Origin: Gibbula magus
Lineage: Eukaryota; Mollusca; Gastropoda; Trochida; Trochidae
NCBI GenBank assembly: GCA_936450465.1
Contig: OW388296.1
Span: forward strand, 47,691,750 to 47,755,749
Reading direction: 5' to 3'
Length of the DNA: 64,000 nucleotides
Positions 51,372 through 62,195 of this stretch are shown here, piece after piece. The notes below the pieces were generated by a model. It was not told the origin of the DNA. It ran no database searches and was given only the letters and a program-made list of their open reading frames with translations. The stretch's first letter is position 1; the number at the start of each line of letters is the position of its first letter. The position numbers and the translations under genes are program-made.

Positions 51372-53220
51372 AGAGACAGAGACAGAGAGACAGAGACAGA
51401 GATTTTATTTCAGTATGAGGCCTTCGGCCCAAAATACAGGCATTATGACAATGTCAATTGTGTGTGCGCAAAGAATAATTCTTACTTCCTGGAATTTACC
51501 AGCTTCTGGACATTGAATAGATACAGCCCAATATTATATAAGATCTCCTGGTTTTGGCTTTGCAGGAGATTTACAATAGAATAGTGTGTGTAAGGCACTT
51601 TGTTAAATTTACTTAAATATTTATTTCTAAGTTTATCATAGGCACTACAAATAAATAATACATGATACTCATTTTCAACATATGATAGACCTTTTCCTTT
51701 ACAAAAGGGGCATAATCTTTCATTATATTCTATTCCATTGTACCTGCCACATTCAACAGCAATATTAAAATTACTACATCTGAATCTTGATATGGCAATC
51801 CTTAAATGCATGGGAATATCATAACAAAGATACCTTTCTACATTTAACAGTGACTTAAATTCCTTGTAAAATATACATTTGGGAGATTCCTTAATTGATG
51901 AATACCATGACTGCTTTAAATTATCTCCTAGCCTTAGCTTGAATAGAGAAACAAAATGTTCAACATTTCCAATTTCTTGGCTTAGCCAAGCATAACCAAA
52001 ACCATATTGGAATAATATACTTCTAACTTTTGTAACCCAAGTAGTGTAACCTAAATTGTCTAATGATCTTAACATCAAGTAACTTTGATGAGAAAGTCTA
52101 TTCGGTTGCATATGTATAAGTCTACACCAAAATTTAATAACTCTAGACATATATAAATGCTGCAAAGGGAGTCTGCCACATTCCCCAAGAACCATATTAT
52201 TCAAAGTAGTTTTCTTTACCTTTAAATATTTTTTACAAAACTTAATTTGAACACCTTCTATTATCTTGGAATGACAAGTTCCCCAAATTTCCGAACCATA
52301 ACAAAGAATAGGCACAATCATTGAATCAAAAATATTAAGTAAATCAGTGCAACTTATGTTACCAATTTTCCTCTGAAAACCATTCACAGACATAATAGCT
52401 TTACAAGCCTGAGATGCAAGACATGTCTGGGCTTTACTCCAGATAAGTTTGGGTGTGAAAACTAATCCTAAATATCTATAGAAGGAAACAACTTCAACAG
52501 GAGAACCATTATAAAACCATTTCTCATAGTGACGAAGTGGGCCCCCATTTCTAAAAACTATAATTTTGGTTTTCTTTAAATTAACTTTCATTCCTGTAAT
52601 GTCACAAAAATTTTCCAAAACACTTAGTTTCTTTTGGAGTAAATTACAAGTATCCGATAATGCCGAAATGTCATCCGCAAACATAAGTGCACATAAATTT
52701 GGAAAAAATTGATTTATAAAGATACCATGTCCACCCTCTAATTCTAGTTTCTTGTAAAGATTGTCAATAAATATAAGAAATATCTGTGGGCTTAAAATAC
52801 ATCCTTGCCTTGTACCTACACTACATTGAAAACAGGAGGAAAGGCCATTTTCGGTTCTGACACAAGCAGTAAGATTGGAATACATTGATGCAATAATATT
52901 AAAGAATTTGCCGGATATCCCTGCCCTGTGAAGAGAAGCTAAGAGAACATCATGTCGAAGGGTATCAAAAGCTTTAGAGAAGTCTATAAAAAGGCAGTAC
53001 AATCTTCCCTTCTTTTTACAACAGTACTTATTAACTACAGCTTGAAGGACAAACATATGATCAATAGTGGAATATCCGGATCTAAACCCTGCCTGAGCCT
53101 CATTTAGTATGCTGTGATCATCACACCAAATTTGTAACCTTTTGTTTAACACTGAGGTGAAAATCTTGCAAAGTGTATCCATAAGTGAAATACCCCTATA
53201 ATTGTTTGTGTCATGTTTAT
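51372..53220 (-). mobile_element. 5'-truncated non-LTR retrotransposon (LINE)
   Basis: On the minus strand this element carries a reverse transcriptase frame, a short 3' untranslated region with AATAAA, and a CAGAGA/TCTG-type microsatellite tail at 51372-51401. A perfect 50-bp direct repeat (51322-51371 and 53221-53270) flanks it, as a long target-site duplication would. The endonuclease and the N-terminal RT motifs are missing, so it cannot be autonomous. The right border is uncertain because LINE-like coding seems to run a few codons into the repeat. Confidence 0.85.
51482..53182 (-). CDS. LINE reverse transcriptase ORF, partial at N-terminus
   Basis: The frame is 566 residues from its first ATG to the stop; in-frame coding upstream gives TNNYRGISL just before that ATG, so the ATG is internal to the original ORF2. 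RT motifs appear in order: NEAQAGFRSGYSTIDH, LFIDFSKAFDTLRHDVL, GTRQGCILSPQIFLIFID, the catalytic LMFADDISAL (F-A-D-D box, about residues 166-175), and MKVNLKKTKIIVF. A C-terminal cysteine/histidine cluster (RLCPFCKGKG, then EYHVLFICSAY) matches that seen in many invertebrate LINEs. There is no internal stop, so the insertion is fairly young. No RNase H or endonuclease domain is visible. The clade (CR1/Jockey-like or other) is not settled. Confidence 0.9.
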   Translation of the reverse strand: MDTLCKIFTSVLNKRLQIWCDDHSILNEAQAGFRSGYSTIDHMFVLQAVVNKYCCKKKGRLYCLFIDFSKAFDTLRHDVLLASLHRAGISGKFFNIIASMYSNLTACVRTENGLSSCFQCSVGTRQGCILSPQIFLIFIDNLYKKLELEGGHGIFINQFFPNLCALMFADDISALSDTCNLLQKKLSVLENFCDITGMKVNLKKTKIIVFRNGGPLRHYEKWFYNGSPVEVVSFYRYLGLVFTPKLIWSKAQTCLASQACKAIMSVNGFQRKIGNISCTDLLNIFDSMIVPILCYGSEIWGTCHSKIIEGVQIKFCKKYLKVKKTTLNNMVLGECGRLPLQHLYMSRVIKFWCRLIHMQPNRLSHQSYLMLRSLDNLGYTTWVTKVRSILFQYGFGYAWLSQEIGNVEHFVSLFKLRLGDNLKQSWYSSIKESPKCIFYKEFKSLLNVERYLCYDIPMHLRIAISRFRCSNFNIAVECGRYNGIEYNERLCPFCKGKGLSYVENEYHVLFICSAYDKLRNKYLSKFNKVPYTHYSIVNLLQSQNQEILYNIGLYLFNVQKLVNSRK

Positions 53221-53270
53221 CTTCATTTTTAAAAATATTTAATATTTTATAATAACTGCCATTATATAAC
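53221..53270. repeat. LINE target-site duplication, right copy
   Basis: Perfect partner of 51322-51371. On the minus strand its last codons (FKNED) read into the RT frame, so some bases may be shared by chance or microhomology between element and target. Confidence 0.7.
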
Positions 53271-53387
53271 GGAACCTTGTTTTCTTGATGCCTTGCAAGG
53301 TGCGTGTAATGTCAGTTGTGACGTCATAAATGAAGTCGCGCAAGTAAAGTGGGCCGTCTCAGGTCATGTTGACATGTTTTAAGTGAT

Positions 53388-53731
53388 TCCATACTCTTAC
53401 CACAGAGGTTACTCCAATCAGTTCTTCCATCATAACCTCTGGTGCATATCGGCACAATTCGTGAAAGTTTGAAAACATGGTAATTGCCGTCCTTATTTTT
53501 GTCCAATCAAACATTGTTTTACATCTGTCTGATCAAGCGGATCAATCACTCACAGTTATCAAGCAGTTCTAGTCATTTCGATAGTAATAAAATGCTCAGT
53601 TTAAAACAACGTCGGTGATTGTACAACTATTGATGCAATAAATCAGGATCCCTGTTCATTGTGCAGATATTGAACCATATGCAAATTAGGTTTGGAACCA
53701 GTGGAGGTAAACTCTGTGGAAGAGAATGGCG
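53388..53731. mobile_element. Diverged relative of the 41.9-kb MITE
   Basis: The left end (catactcttaccacagagg) and the inverted right end (cattctcttccacagagt) match the termini of the element at 41873. Length is about 344 bp, and no clean flanking duplication is visible. Confidence 0.5.
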
Positions 53732-53901
53732 TGTTAAAAGGATTGAAATAATCAAGTAAAAAAGCTATTCGGAAACTATCAAAACTTTCGTATGTGCCAT
53801 ACAACATTTACGAAATTCCACCAATCTAGTGTATAACACTCGCTCTCGCTCAGGAAAATACACAAGTTTCGTAAATGATGTAAAACATAGTTGATCGAGT
53901 T

Positions 53902-54398
53902 ATAAACCTGTAGTACGTTTTTTCAATGTTATTTTTTCTCAAATTTGCCATTTATTATCAAGTTTATACAATATATTGTTACGTTAACGGTTAGAAGGTA
54001 TACCATCTCATTACACGACCCGCTAAGTCGTATCCACTTTTGTGGAACTCGTCAGTGTGAGAGGTAGATTTGTAGGTTTCATGCGATTTTGAGAGTACAA
54101 ACAGCAAGATGATTGACCATTCCACCACCATGGTGCCATATTTATAAATCTGAGGTTTTAGGTATCGCTACACCACTCCGATCACTTAAACTACCTCCGA
54201 GCAGCCATTTTAAGGTAAACAGATTAAAATGCCCGTTCAATGAGAAGTGGACTCATATGGCTTAATTGAACTATGTAAATTCGTTTTAGAACTCTTTTTT
54301 ATTGATTAAGGAGTATCATTTAGCCATTGGTAATACATATTAACCTTTTTGAGAAACACATTATTTCAGTAAGAATGACGTGCTACAGCGCCTTTAAA
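53902..54398. mobile_element. MITE, gtgctacagcgcctttaa family
   Basis: The left end (ctgtagtacgttttttc) and right end (gacgtgctacagcgccttta) are imperfect inverted repeats. The interior includes tctcaaatttgccatttatt and gtgagaggtagatttgtagg. Length is about 497 bp. Confidence 0.6.
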
Positions 54399-54826
54399 TG
54401 CCTCCGTCGGTCGTGACTTGCGTTGATGATGCAGAATCTTGCAATATATCCCTTCGTTGAAGCAAGTCTACAATATTTACAGTCCGTGCTTATTGCACCT
54501 GTGAAGAATCCGTTTAACAATGACTACCCACCGACAGTTCTCTCCATCTCTCCTCCTTCACTGAGTTAGCGGCAAATGTCAAAGGTAGTGGATACTACGA
54601 GTAGATGTAACCATTCTCTGCTTGTACCTATATACCTATATACCTATATATACAAGTATGTGTATACACAAACACGTTGAAACAGTTGGGACAATGAGGG
54701 GAACGGAAACGCTCGCATCGATGACATGACAGGGTGGCATTTGTGTAATCACGACTTATCAATAGTTAACAATGTGGAAGGAATCTAGCCACATGTAATA
54801 GGAAAAATGGTCAACGTGTATCCACC

Positions 54827-55035
54827 TAGACTAACATTAAGTCTCAGAAATATTATAATAAATAAATTAACTTGTTTTTCTTTCCAGCAATATTTTACAA
54901 ACAATTCAAATAGTTATACCAAATGGAGCCCAAAAGATGCCTTAATTTCCTAAAGCTGAGTAATCTAGACTTGCTATACTTTACCCTAGACTGGGTTTGT
55001 TGTCAATTGCTCTAGGGTGTGGATGACAGACTTGT
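54827..55035. mobile_element. Same family, copy 3
   Basis: ctagactaacattaagtctc to gctctagggtgtggatgaca, same orientation as the 37.1-kb copy, ending 38 bp before the mariner-like MITE at 55073. Confidence 0.6.
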
Positions 55036-55072
55036 ACCCACCGATCTAAGACATGTAATACATGTACATATA

Positions 55073-55591
55073 CACTGTCGGCCAAAAGAAACGCCTACTT
55101 GACACCTTATCAGATATCGTAAAAACTATAATGAACAGCTTAGCAATATTATAGCATAATGAAGTTGCACCATTTCTGCATAATATATTTGAATTTCAGA
55201 AGTTCATGTCACGAAAGTATGGCGATTGTTGAAATAAGAAAACAATAATTGTTCAGTTTTCGATCAGTGCTTGGTCAGAAAAATATTTTACAAATATTTT
55301 CATACAACCACGAGCAACAATACAGACACGCATTCGCATTAAAGTGGTGATGATGCTACAGATGTACGTGGTTACGGTGCGCAAGTGAATTAACCGAAAA
55401 TAGCCGTCTTCATTGGGCGTCGATTTCATATATGTTATTGACTCGAATCACAGTTTTCAACGATTTTAATGGACTTTCATATTAGTTATTGCTACAGAAT
55501 AACATGGAGACCACCATTAATTATATTTAATAAATTATTGCATCATTCATTTTAAGGAAAATCAAGTAGGCGTTTCTTTTGGCCGACAGTG
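55073..55591. mobile_element. Mariner/Tc1-like MITE with TA target
   Basis: The ends are inverted repeats of 30 bp (cactgtcggccaaaagaaac and onward) with TA on each side (55071-55072 and 55592-55593). The 519-bp element has no coding frame. The CACT...CAAAAG termini resemble Tc1-type ends. Confidence 0.85.
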
Positions 55592-55864
55592 TATATGTGT
55601 GCAGACTTTCCATTAAATATACTGAATAATTTATTGGTTTCTTACGAGTAAAATGTGATTCGGTACAAACATATTTGTTCAAACCTACAGTTCAGTTTCT
55701 TCCATCAATGACCATTCATTATAGTCACAGTTAATATCGATCTCTCCCAAAAGAGGTGTCTCAGGTAATTGCTTCTCAAGAAATCTTGTTGGCCACATTT
55801 TCCGCTTCTAGCAAAATTCCCTGGTTGTTAAAACACGGATACCAACCTTGTGTCTGTCCACATT

Positions 55865-56016
55865 CAGAAAGTAACCGAATGCTCAGAAAGTAACCGAATG
55901 CTCAGAAAGTAACCGAATGCTCAAAAAGTAACCGAATGCTCAGAAAGATACCGAATGCTCAGAAAGTAACCGAATGCTCAGAAAGTAACCGAATGCTCAG
56001 AAAGTAACCGAATGCT
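55865..56016. repeat. 19-bp array, exactly eight copies
   Basis: cagaaagtaaccgaatgct repeated eight times with only two variant units. Such homogeneity suggests recent expansion. Confidence 0.9.
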
Positions 56017-56159
56017 CAGATCGTATATTGCAAAACTAACTTCGTTTGCAACCAATCAGGATTATTAACTGTGCATGTCATATCATTAGAAAGTCAACAA
56101 ATGTAACATTGTTCAATCTTCAATATAGTTGAATGTATTTTCTAAACCTTTTTCGAGAC

Positions 56160-56235
56160 GAGTTCCTTGCGGGATTCGAACCCATACGCTCATTGTCAGG
56201 CAACTGACCGCAAAAACACTTTGTTAGCAAAGAAA
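56160..56235 (-). repeat. tRNA-like SINE head or tRNA relic
   Basis: The minus strand shows tgggttcgaatcccg (B box) preceded by a D-arm-like ggtcagttgcctga. The acceptor ends do not pair. It differs from the SINE 100 bp away. Confidence 0.35.
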
Positions 56236-56324
56236 GTTCTAACTGTAACAGAGGTTAAGTTGAAAGACATGACTTGAGTAACCTCTGTTTGGTAAATGAG
56301 GTACTATCAGGAGCACACTATTCT

Positions 56325-56623
56325 AGGGGCGGGATAGCGCAGTGGTTAGCGTGTTCGGCTTCGGATCAATAGGTCCGGGGTTCGAATCCCGCCAGGGGCA
56401 CGGCAACTTTGTCTCCAGTAGAGAACTGTTCTACACGCAGTTCTACACGCAGAGTTTCAGCGTAGTACCACCCATGGTTCGCTAGTTCGAGCCGATGCTC
56501 GCAGGTTTCACCGCAGTGCATAGCCACATGGCGTTGCGGGCTTTCCCCCTGCCATAATACTAGCAGCCGCGATAAAAGTGAAATACTTTTGAAAGCGGCG
56601 TTAAACCCCAACTCACCCAACCT
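56325..56623 (+). mobile_element. tRNA-derived SINE, copy 3
   Basis: Plus-strand copy: ggggcgggatagcgcagtgg at the head, B box at about 56380-56392, and a 3' end reading taaaccccaactcaccc. An 11-bp duplication, cacactattct, flanks it (56314-56324 and 56624-56634). It lies in the first intron of gene C. The ORF across it on the minus strand is not a gene. Confidence 0.88.
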
Positions 56624-56850
56624 CACACTATTCTCTCGTAAAATTAACTAAATTTTCATGTTAACATTTTGTCTCCAAGTACCATAAATGTAGGTCAAGC
56701 ATTTCATTTTAATATCCCACAAGTTGAAATATCATTTTATGAGAGTTTTTTCTGATTTGTATTGCACACGGGCTTGCAATCTTATGAACTTCAAGAACTT
56801 ACATGTTTCATGTGATCCAAAGGTTAAAGCTATATGGTATGTAAACTTAC

Positions 56851-56959
56851 CCAATAATATTTTTACAAAGGCGTTATCACCCGGGTCGGAAATACAATGT
56901 TGAGCCACAGCAGTACTTTGTCTCCCACCTGGCATCGTCTGAGAACCAAGTTCCTTCAT
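56851..56959 (-). CDS. Gene C, first coding exon only
   Basis: The ATG at 56959 (context caggATGA) opens MKELGSQTMPGGRQSTAVAQ, then HCISDPGDNAFVKILL plus one base, before a consensus donor, TTGG|gtaagt (phase 1). Upstream sequence has the motifs of a TATA-less promoter (separate entry). No later exon could be matched: a phase-1 acceptor exon at lower coordinates is required and none is convincing. The intron holds a full SINE at 56325-56623. Function not recognised. Confidence 0.5.
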
Positions 56960-57050
56960 CCTGACGCTTCATTTCCGGAACACCTGTACATGCGCAGTGG
57001 CTGCCAGATACTACTTCCTGTTGTACCATCTGCCATGTCTGTTTTATAGT
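56960..57050 (-). promoter_or_regulatory. Candidate promoter of gene C
   Basis: Within 90 bp upstream of the gene C start there are ETS-type cores (ttccggaa near 56973, acttcctg near 57013), an NRF1-like half site (tgcgcagtg near 56991) and no TATA box. This cluster is typical of housekeeping promoters, but it is motif recognition only. Confidence 0.35.
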
Positions 57051-57148
57051 GCATAGGCCTAATTCTTGGTTACATGAAACCCATTAATTTACTGATAACG
57101 TTTTATGTTTTTGATTGTTTGTAATGAAGTTTTAAATTGAAAATGTTT

Positions 57149-57203
57149 ATTATTTCATTTTATTTCATATTATTTCATTTTATTTCATTTTATTTCATTT
57201 TAA
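57149..57203. repeat. TTTCATTTTA microsatellite
   Basis: Five near-perfect 10-bp units. Confidence 0.85.
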
Positions 57204-57336
57204 CTCAATACTTTTACCACTTTGATCTTTCACATGCTCTTGCAAACTTTAACTAGGCTTGCTGATATGAGACATATAGTTGTATGCAAGTTATTAAAAT
57301 AGAAGTACACAACTGTTGTGCAGGATAACTTTCTAC

Positions 57337-57388
57337 AGGAGATATCGCTTGTGTAAGATCAAGCGATATCTCCTAGGAGATATCGTTT
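57337..57388. repeat. Short palindrome with extra half-repeat
   Basis: ggagatatcgcttg and caagcgatatctcc form a 14-bp stem around an 8-base loop, followed by a further ggagatatcg. Confidence 0.6.
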
Positions 57389-57607
57389 TGGCAGTAGATT
57401 TTGAACAATGCTCTGTTGGCGTCAGCTACATGACATCACAATGATTTTGCATCATCAAGTAATGACATCACAATGCTTTGACGTCATAATCATGATGACG
57501 TCACAATGCTATGACATCACAGCAAAGGAAGCCAAATGGCAGTTTTGTGTTCAGACATGTTCATTTTTCATTAAAAACTAATGAAGAATGATTTTGGATG
57601 ATAAATA

Positions 57608-57753
57608 GAATCTCACCCTCGTGTCTTCTGATATCAAATATATCAACACTCGTTGATAAAATTAAAAATATCCTCGGCAAGCCTCGGATATTTGTAACTT
57701 TTATCAACTCGTGTTGATATATTTGATATCAGAAGACACTTGGGTGAGATTCT
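57608..57753. mobile_element. Foldback element with ~60-bp arms
   Basis: agaatctcaccctcgtgtct and onward is matched in inverse by cttgggtgagattct with about two mismatches; the centre is gcctcgg-rich. No coding potential. Confidence 0.75.
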
Positions 57754-58959
57754 CTATATATTGCCCGTTGTAACTGTTGACAAGACTGGTGAATCGCCAT
57801 CAATACCTGTGTGAAAACCACACTGTATCATCCGTCAGTTCATCCCTTTGATCTAGCCGTCAATCTGGTTACCTTATCTATTTGATGTTATACTCGATCC
57901 AGGTAGAGGCTTTCATGTCCATGTGTTTGCCCTTAACGTTTAATTAACATGTCTTACAATGTAAACTGTCTACATTCCGTGCAACAATATACACGTTGCA
58001 GCCTGTCCTGTACCTGAGGAGGGCACGGTGACCTTTTTTACATGCGTTCCTCGAGGTAAGGTAATATATTTCTTCATGAAATATATTTAAGAACTAGTTT
58101 GAAAATTGAATTGGTCAATCGAAAAATTACAGAATCAATGATTTTGTGTCGTATTGTATTTACAAAATTCATAACAACTTTAATTGCAATTAAGTTTTAA
58201 TTATGCGTTATTTATTGTGTGTATTAGCCCAAGTTTCCCCCGCGAGCATAACTCGCGCCAATAACTTAATTTTCCTGTGTTATAAGCATAGAAAACCCCA
58301 CTATGAAGTTCCGGTGCAGCACTCCACTGCACTAGCACATGAATGTTAGGGAAACGCGCCAAGGCTTACATAAGTTAGACAAATGAAGTCTAATTTAACA
58401 ACGAAAATAACGCTAACCGGATGTTTTACATAATATTTTTGATCAGCACCTGTGATGTGATTGCATTTGTCAGTTTCATTCTTGTATTCAACTTCTTTTT
58501 GACAAATCTACGAGGAACATAGCTTTTGACAAAACATTTTAGTATTGGCAAGAAAGATTTGGTAAAATTTTGTGAAGCTACATATATGTCGAATTAATAC
58601 AGACAATAAATGTAAAAAAAAGAATTTGACACCGCCCCTGAAGTACTGACACGCAACTCACGTGCAACGGACGTATAGGCGTTAGGGCACGCGTCCTGTG
58701 ACCTATTCTGTCACTCCTGGGTGACTCATTCAAGCAGGTTACCCCCAGGAAGTTCAAGTTCTACAAAAACAAACTCCCAAACGTGACATCCTCCAAAACA
58801 CCTTATTGTCACTGACGTGGTGACTAATGTGAGTCATTTCTAGTCGTTTATGTGGTTTTCCAGTTGTGGTATTGCGTTGCTTTTTTGAAATTTTTACTCT
58901 TTCAAATTCCCCATGTATAATAACAATTTATGTCATTTATATTTATTTTAGAGGGTAAA

Positions 58960-59229
58960 AAATCCAATTACACAAAGCAATTATCCGTAGTGGTAATAAC
59001 GGTGTTGCGTATAAAGCCAAAATTGCATAGCGGCCATTTTAATGTGAACACATTTTATTATTTTGAATTACAAAAACGATCCCCATGGCTTTACCGAACC
59101 ATGTACACTCATTTTTAAACTTGATTTTCCGAAGAGAGAAAGGTTGTTTTTTTTACTTTTGGTGACATTATTTTTCAGATACATTTCATCGACTTATTTC
59201 AGCGAAAAAACGTGCTACTGCTCCTTTAA
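58960..59229. mobile_element. gtgctacagcgcctttaa family, partial copy
   Basis: gcggccattttaatgtgaac, ggctttaccgaaccatgtac and a cgtgctactgctcctttaa end are shared with the other three copies. Confidence 0.5.
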
Positions 59230-59815
59230 TTGGCATCGTGTGTCCTTTGAATAATTAATTCAATCAACTGAACAAAAAACTTTTTTTTTTAAATATGTTG
59301 AACATGTTAATGTTGAACACCAAAAAGAATGCCGTGTGAATTTCGAAAATAAAAAATAAAACCAACACCGTAAACTTTTGAGGAAGGAAGTCATGAAGCA
59401 TGTGTTACGAAATAATTAACATGTTCTCCTAAACCGGTAGCACCTATATCATACGGTTTACACTTATGTCATTCACTGTGGATATTGATTAAAAACACGT
59501 TTTCCAATTTAGAATACCTACTCCAAACACGTTTTTCACATATTTGAGACATATTTGAGCGGGAAACAATTTATAACTGTAATGACCGCGATACCTCTGT
59601 GTACAATGCTATCAAGGAAATGATGATGCCATAAATCTATAGAATGTAAACTGAGGTGCAAAAGAAAGTATATCACTCAGTTGTATTTATCATATGTATA
59701 ATTTTCAAAGTCACATATCTCGAGTTTTCGACGTCGTATTAAAAAATTGACTAGTTTGGCAAATTAGTCCAAAACATTAAATCAGTCAAAGAATACATAT
59801 ACGCGTTTGTTTGTT

Positions 59816-62195
59816 TTTAGCTCATCTGGCCTGAAAGGCCCAATGGGCTTATGGCATGGGATGGCGTCCGTCCATCCGTCCGTCCGTCCGTCCGTCCGTC
59901 CGTCCGTAAACTTTTCGCTTTTTCGACTTCTTCTCCAGAACCAATGACTCCAGAGAGCTGAAATTTAATGTACAGACTCCTTGGCTGAAGGGGATACTAA
60001 ATTGTAAATTTGGTGACCCTGTGACCCCAAATGTGGGTCACAGGGGTCATAACCTTAAAAGCTATTTTCATCTTCTTCTCCAGAACCAATGACTCCAGAG
60101 AGCTGAAATTTTATGTACAGACTCCTTGGCTGAAAGGGATTCTAAATTGTAGATTTGGTGACCCTGTGACCCCAAGTGTGGCTCACAGGGGTCATTACCT
60201 ATAAAAAACTATTTTCATCTTCTTCTCCAGTCCCAATGAACGTAGAGAGCTGAAATTTTATGTTCATACTCCTTGACTGAAGGGGATTCTAAATTGTAAA
60301 TTTGGTGACAGTGAGACCCCAAATATTGGGTCACAGAGGCAATGACCTAAAATGCTATTTTCATCTTCATCTCCAGTCCCAATGGCTCTAGCGAGCTGAA
60401 ATTTTATGTACAGACTCCTTGGCTGTAAGGGATTCTAAATTGTAAATTTGGTGAGTCTGTGACCCCAAATATGGGTCACAGGGATCATAACCTAAAAGCC
60501 TATTTCAGTTTACAGCATCTTTCTGAGATTATATGTGCACTTCAATCAGTAAGTAGGTAAGGGAGGTAATTTTAAAGAAAACAGCTGAGTTAAAGGCATT
60601 TCATCTTTCTGATGTGAGAGTTCTAACATATGCTTTGAGAATATAATATGTCTGATGAAAAAGAGATATTTAGAATTAAAAACTTAGAATTGGAGGTCTA
60701 ACAAAAATTATAAGTCATATTTTATCTTTGTCTCACATTTCACATATGAGTAATAATTTGTATTTTGCAAGTGAATTTGCTGATAAAGGTACACAAGTCT
60801 AAAAGTATTCTAAAGACTTAATACAGAATCTTTTATTAAATCTAATATTATGTTCTTTGTAATTTAAGAGTAAATAATGGAGTTTTTTAATATCTCATGA
60901 TATTGTGTAATTATTTGGAGAATTAATTAATTAATTAATTAGAATTTCCAGTACGAGTCAATTTGGTATACCTTATTTATATCATATTTTATACTTTATA
61001 ACTGATTTAGTTTTCTATTAACTTTGCAGTTAATTTTATTCAATAGGAACAAGAAATGAGATAGATGTCTACATCATAGACATGTTTAATGTGAATCTAT
61101 TTGAAATGAGAACTATTGAATACCCTTTGAAGGAATAACTTGAAGAGGAATTAAATTTTTTCATTTTACATGAGATATGTGAACTGAATATGACTAGTGA
61201 TGACTGGTGATAACATAGGACTATAAAAGAAGTAGCTATATGAGATTGTGACATCACACCTATTTTCATCATCTTCTCCAGTACAGAAAAATAATTAATT
61301 GTAGGAAAAACTGCATCTAACATATAAATTTTACTGGCTGTGAGTCCAGTGTCTGCAATTTATGTAATTGCATTGTGTTGACCTCTTCCTGACAGAAGAA
61401 TGAAAACTGATAGTTACACAGAGGTTTCAGGTTACTTCAAACTTCTGTGCAGCACTGTGTTATCATAGACTGTGCGTGAGACTGCTTTAGTCTTCCACTG
61501 ACTCTAAAAAAGAATTTATTCATAGAATATCACCATTTTATCAAATATTGAAAAGGAGCCTATAAGAAATGGTGAAAAAGAATTTACTAAAAAAAATTCA
61601 CCAATTTATTAAGTATTGAAATGGAGCCTATGAGAAATGGGATTTTCAAAAACTGAGGCTCCTATTCATTATGTAATAAATGTTGGTATTGCCATAATGC
61701 AATTAAGAATTAAAACAATATAATGCAAAGGTGTATGATATTCATAACGAATGTTGATTTATGTGTAACCAATTTTGATAATAATTAGCAGGGGTCATGA
61801 CCTAAAAAGTTTTTTTTCATTTTCTTCTACAGCCCCAGGCCATTATTGCAATAGCTTACAGTGGTGAATTGTATGCAAAGAATTGTACCCGGTATATTCA
61901 TTATTATATAATGTGTGTACGATCTTAAAAAATAGTATGATCTCTCCACCACATTATTATATGTTTGATACCAGCAATTTATTTCCAAGCTTTGTGTTGC
62001 TCTTTCAACACATATATATAGCAGATTGGCAAAGTTATGGTAACAAAATATTTTTAAACTGCTTTAATCGTTTCACTACCTAGATTCTTATTACTACATT
62101 CCATTATCTGACCATTGCTATAAAGTCCACTCCATAACATACCCCACTTATTATCTCCTGATGAGCTACAGAGGCCATGGCTCTATTTTTTAATT
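59816..62195 (+). mobile_element. Nested CCGT-bearing dispersed repeat with internal tandem units
   Basis: It starts agctcatctggcctgaaagg, followed by a CCGT microsatellite at 59871-59906. Four imperfect units of roughly 145 bp follow (59936-60500), each with agctgaaattt, an aattgta block and ggtcacaggg. The rest is AT-rich and includes a relic of another MITE (61484-61700). Copies or fragments occur at 5040-5460 and 22210-22370. No coding frame was found, and the transposition mechanism is unknown. Confidence 0.55.
61484..61700. mobile_element. tagtctaac-family relic
   Basis: Two partial copies of the aatatcaccattttatcaaa and gaaaaggagcctat interior lie inside the nested repeat at 59816-62195. 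Confidence 0.45.

Larger units (their letters stand above)
57051..59648. other. Upstream of gene C
   Basis: Two palindromes (57337, 57608), a microsatellite (57149) and one MITE fragment (58960). The 57760-58950 stretch shows nothing recognisable. Confidence 0.45.

Noticed and set aside
53401..53514. A 38-codon exon-like frame (MFDWTKIRTA...) with a consensus donor
   Set aside because: Its donor is the terminal repeat of a diverged MITE (53388-53731), and no partner exon fits.
55865..56016. Possible CRISPR-like array
   Set aside because: Units are directly adjacent with no unique spacers, and the genome is eukaryotic.
56366..56626. 86-residue minus ORF
   Set aside because: Lies wholly in a SINE.
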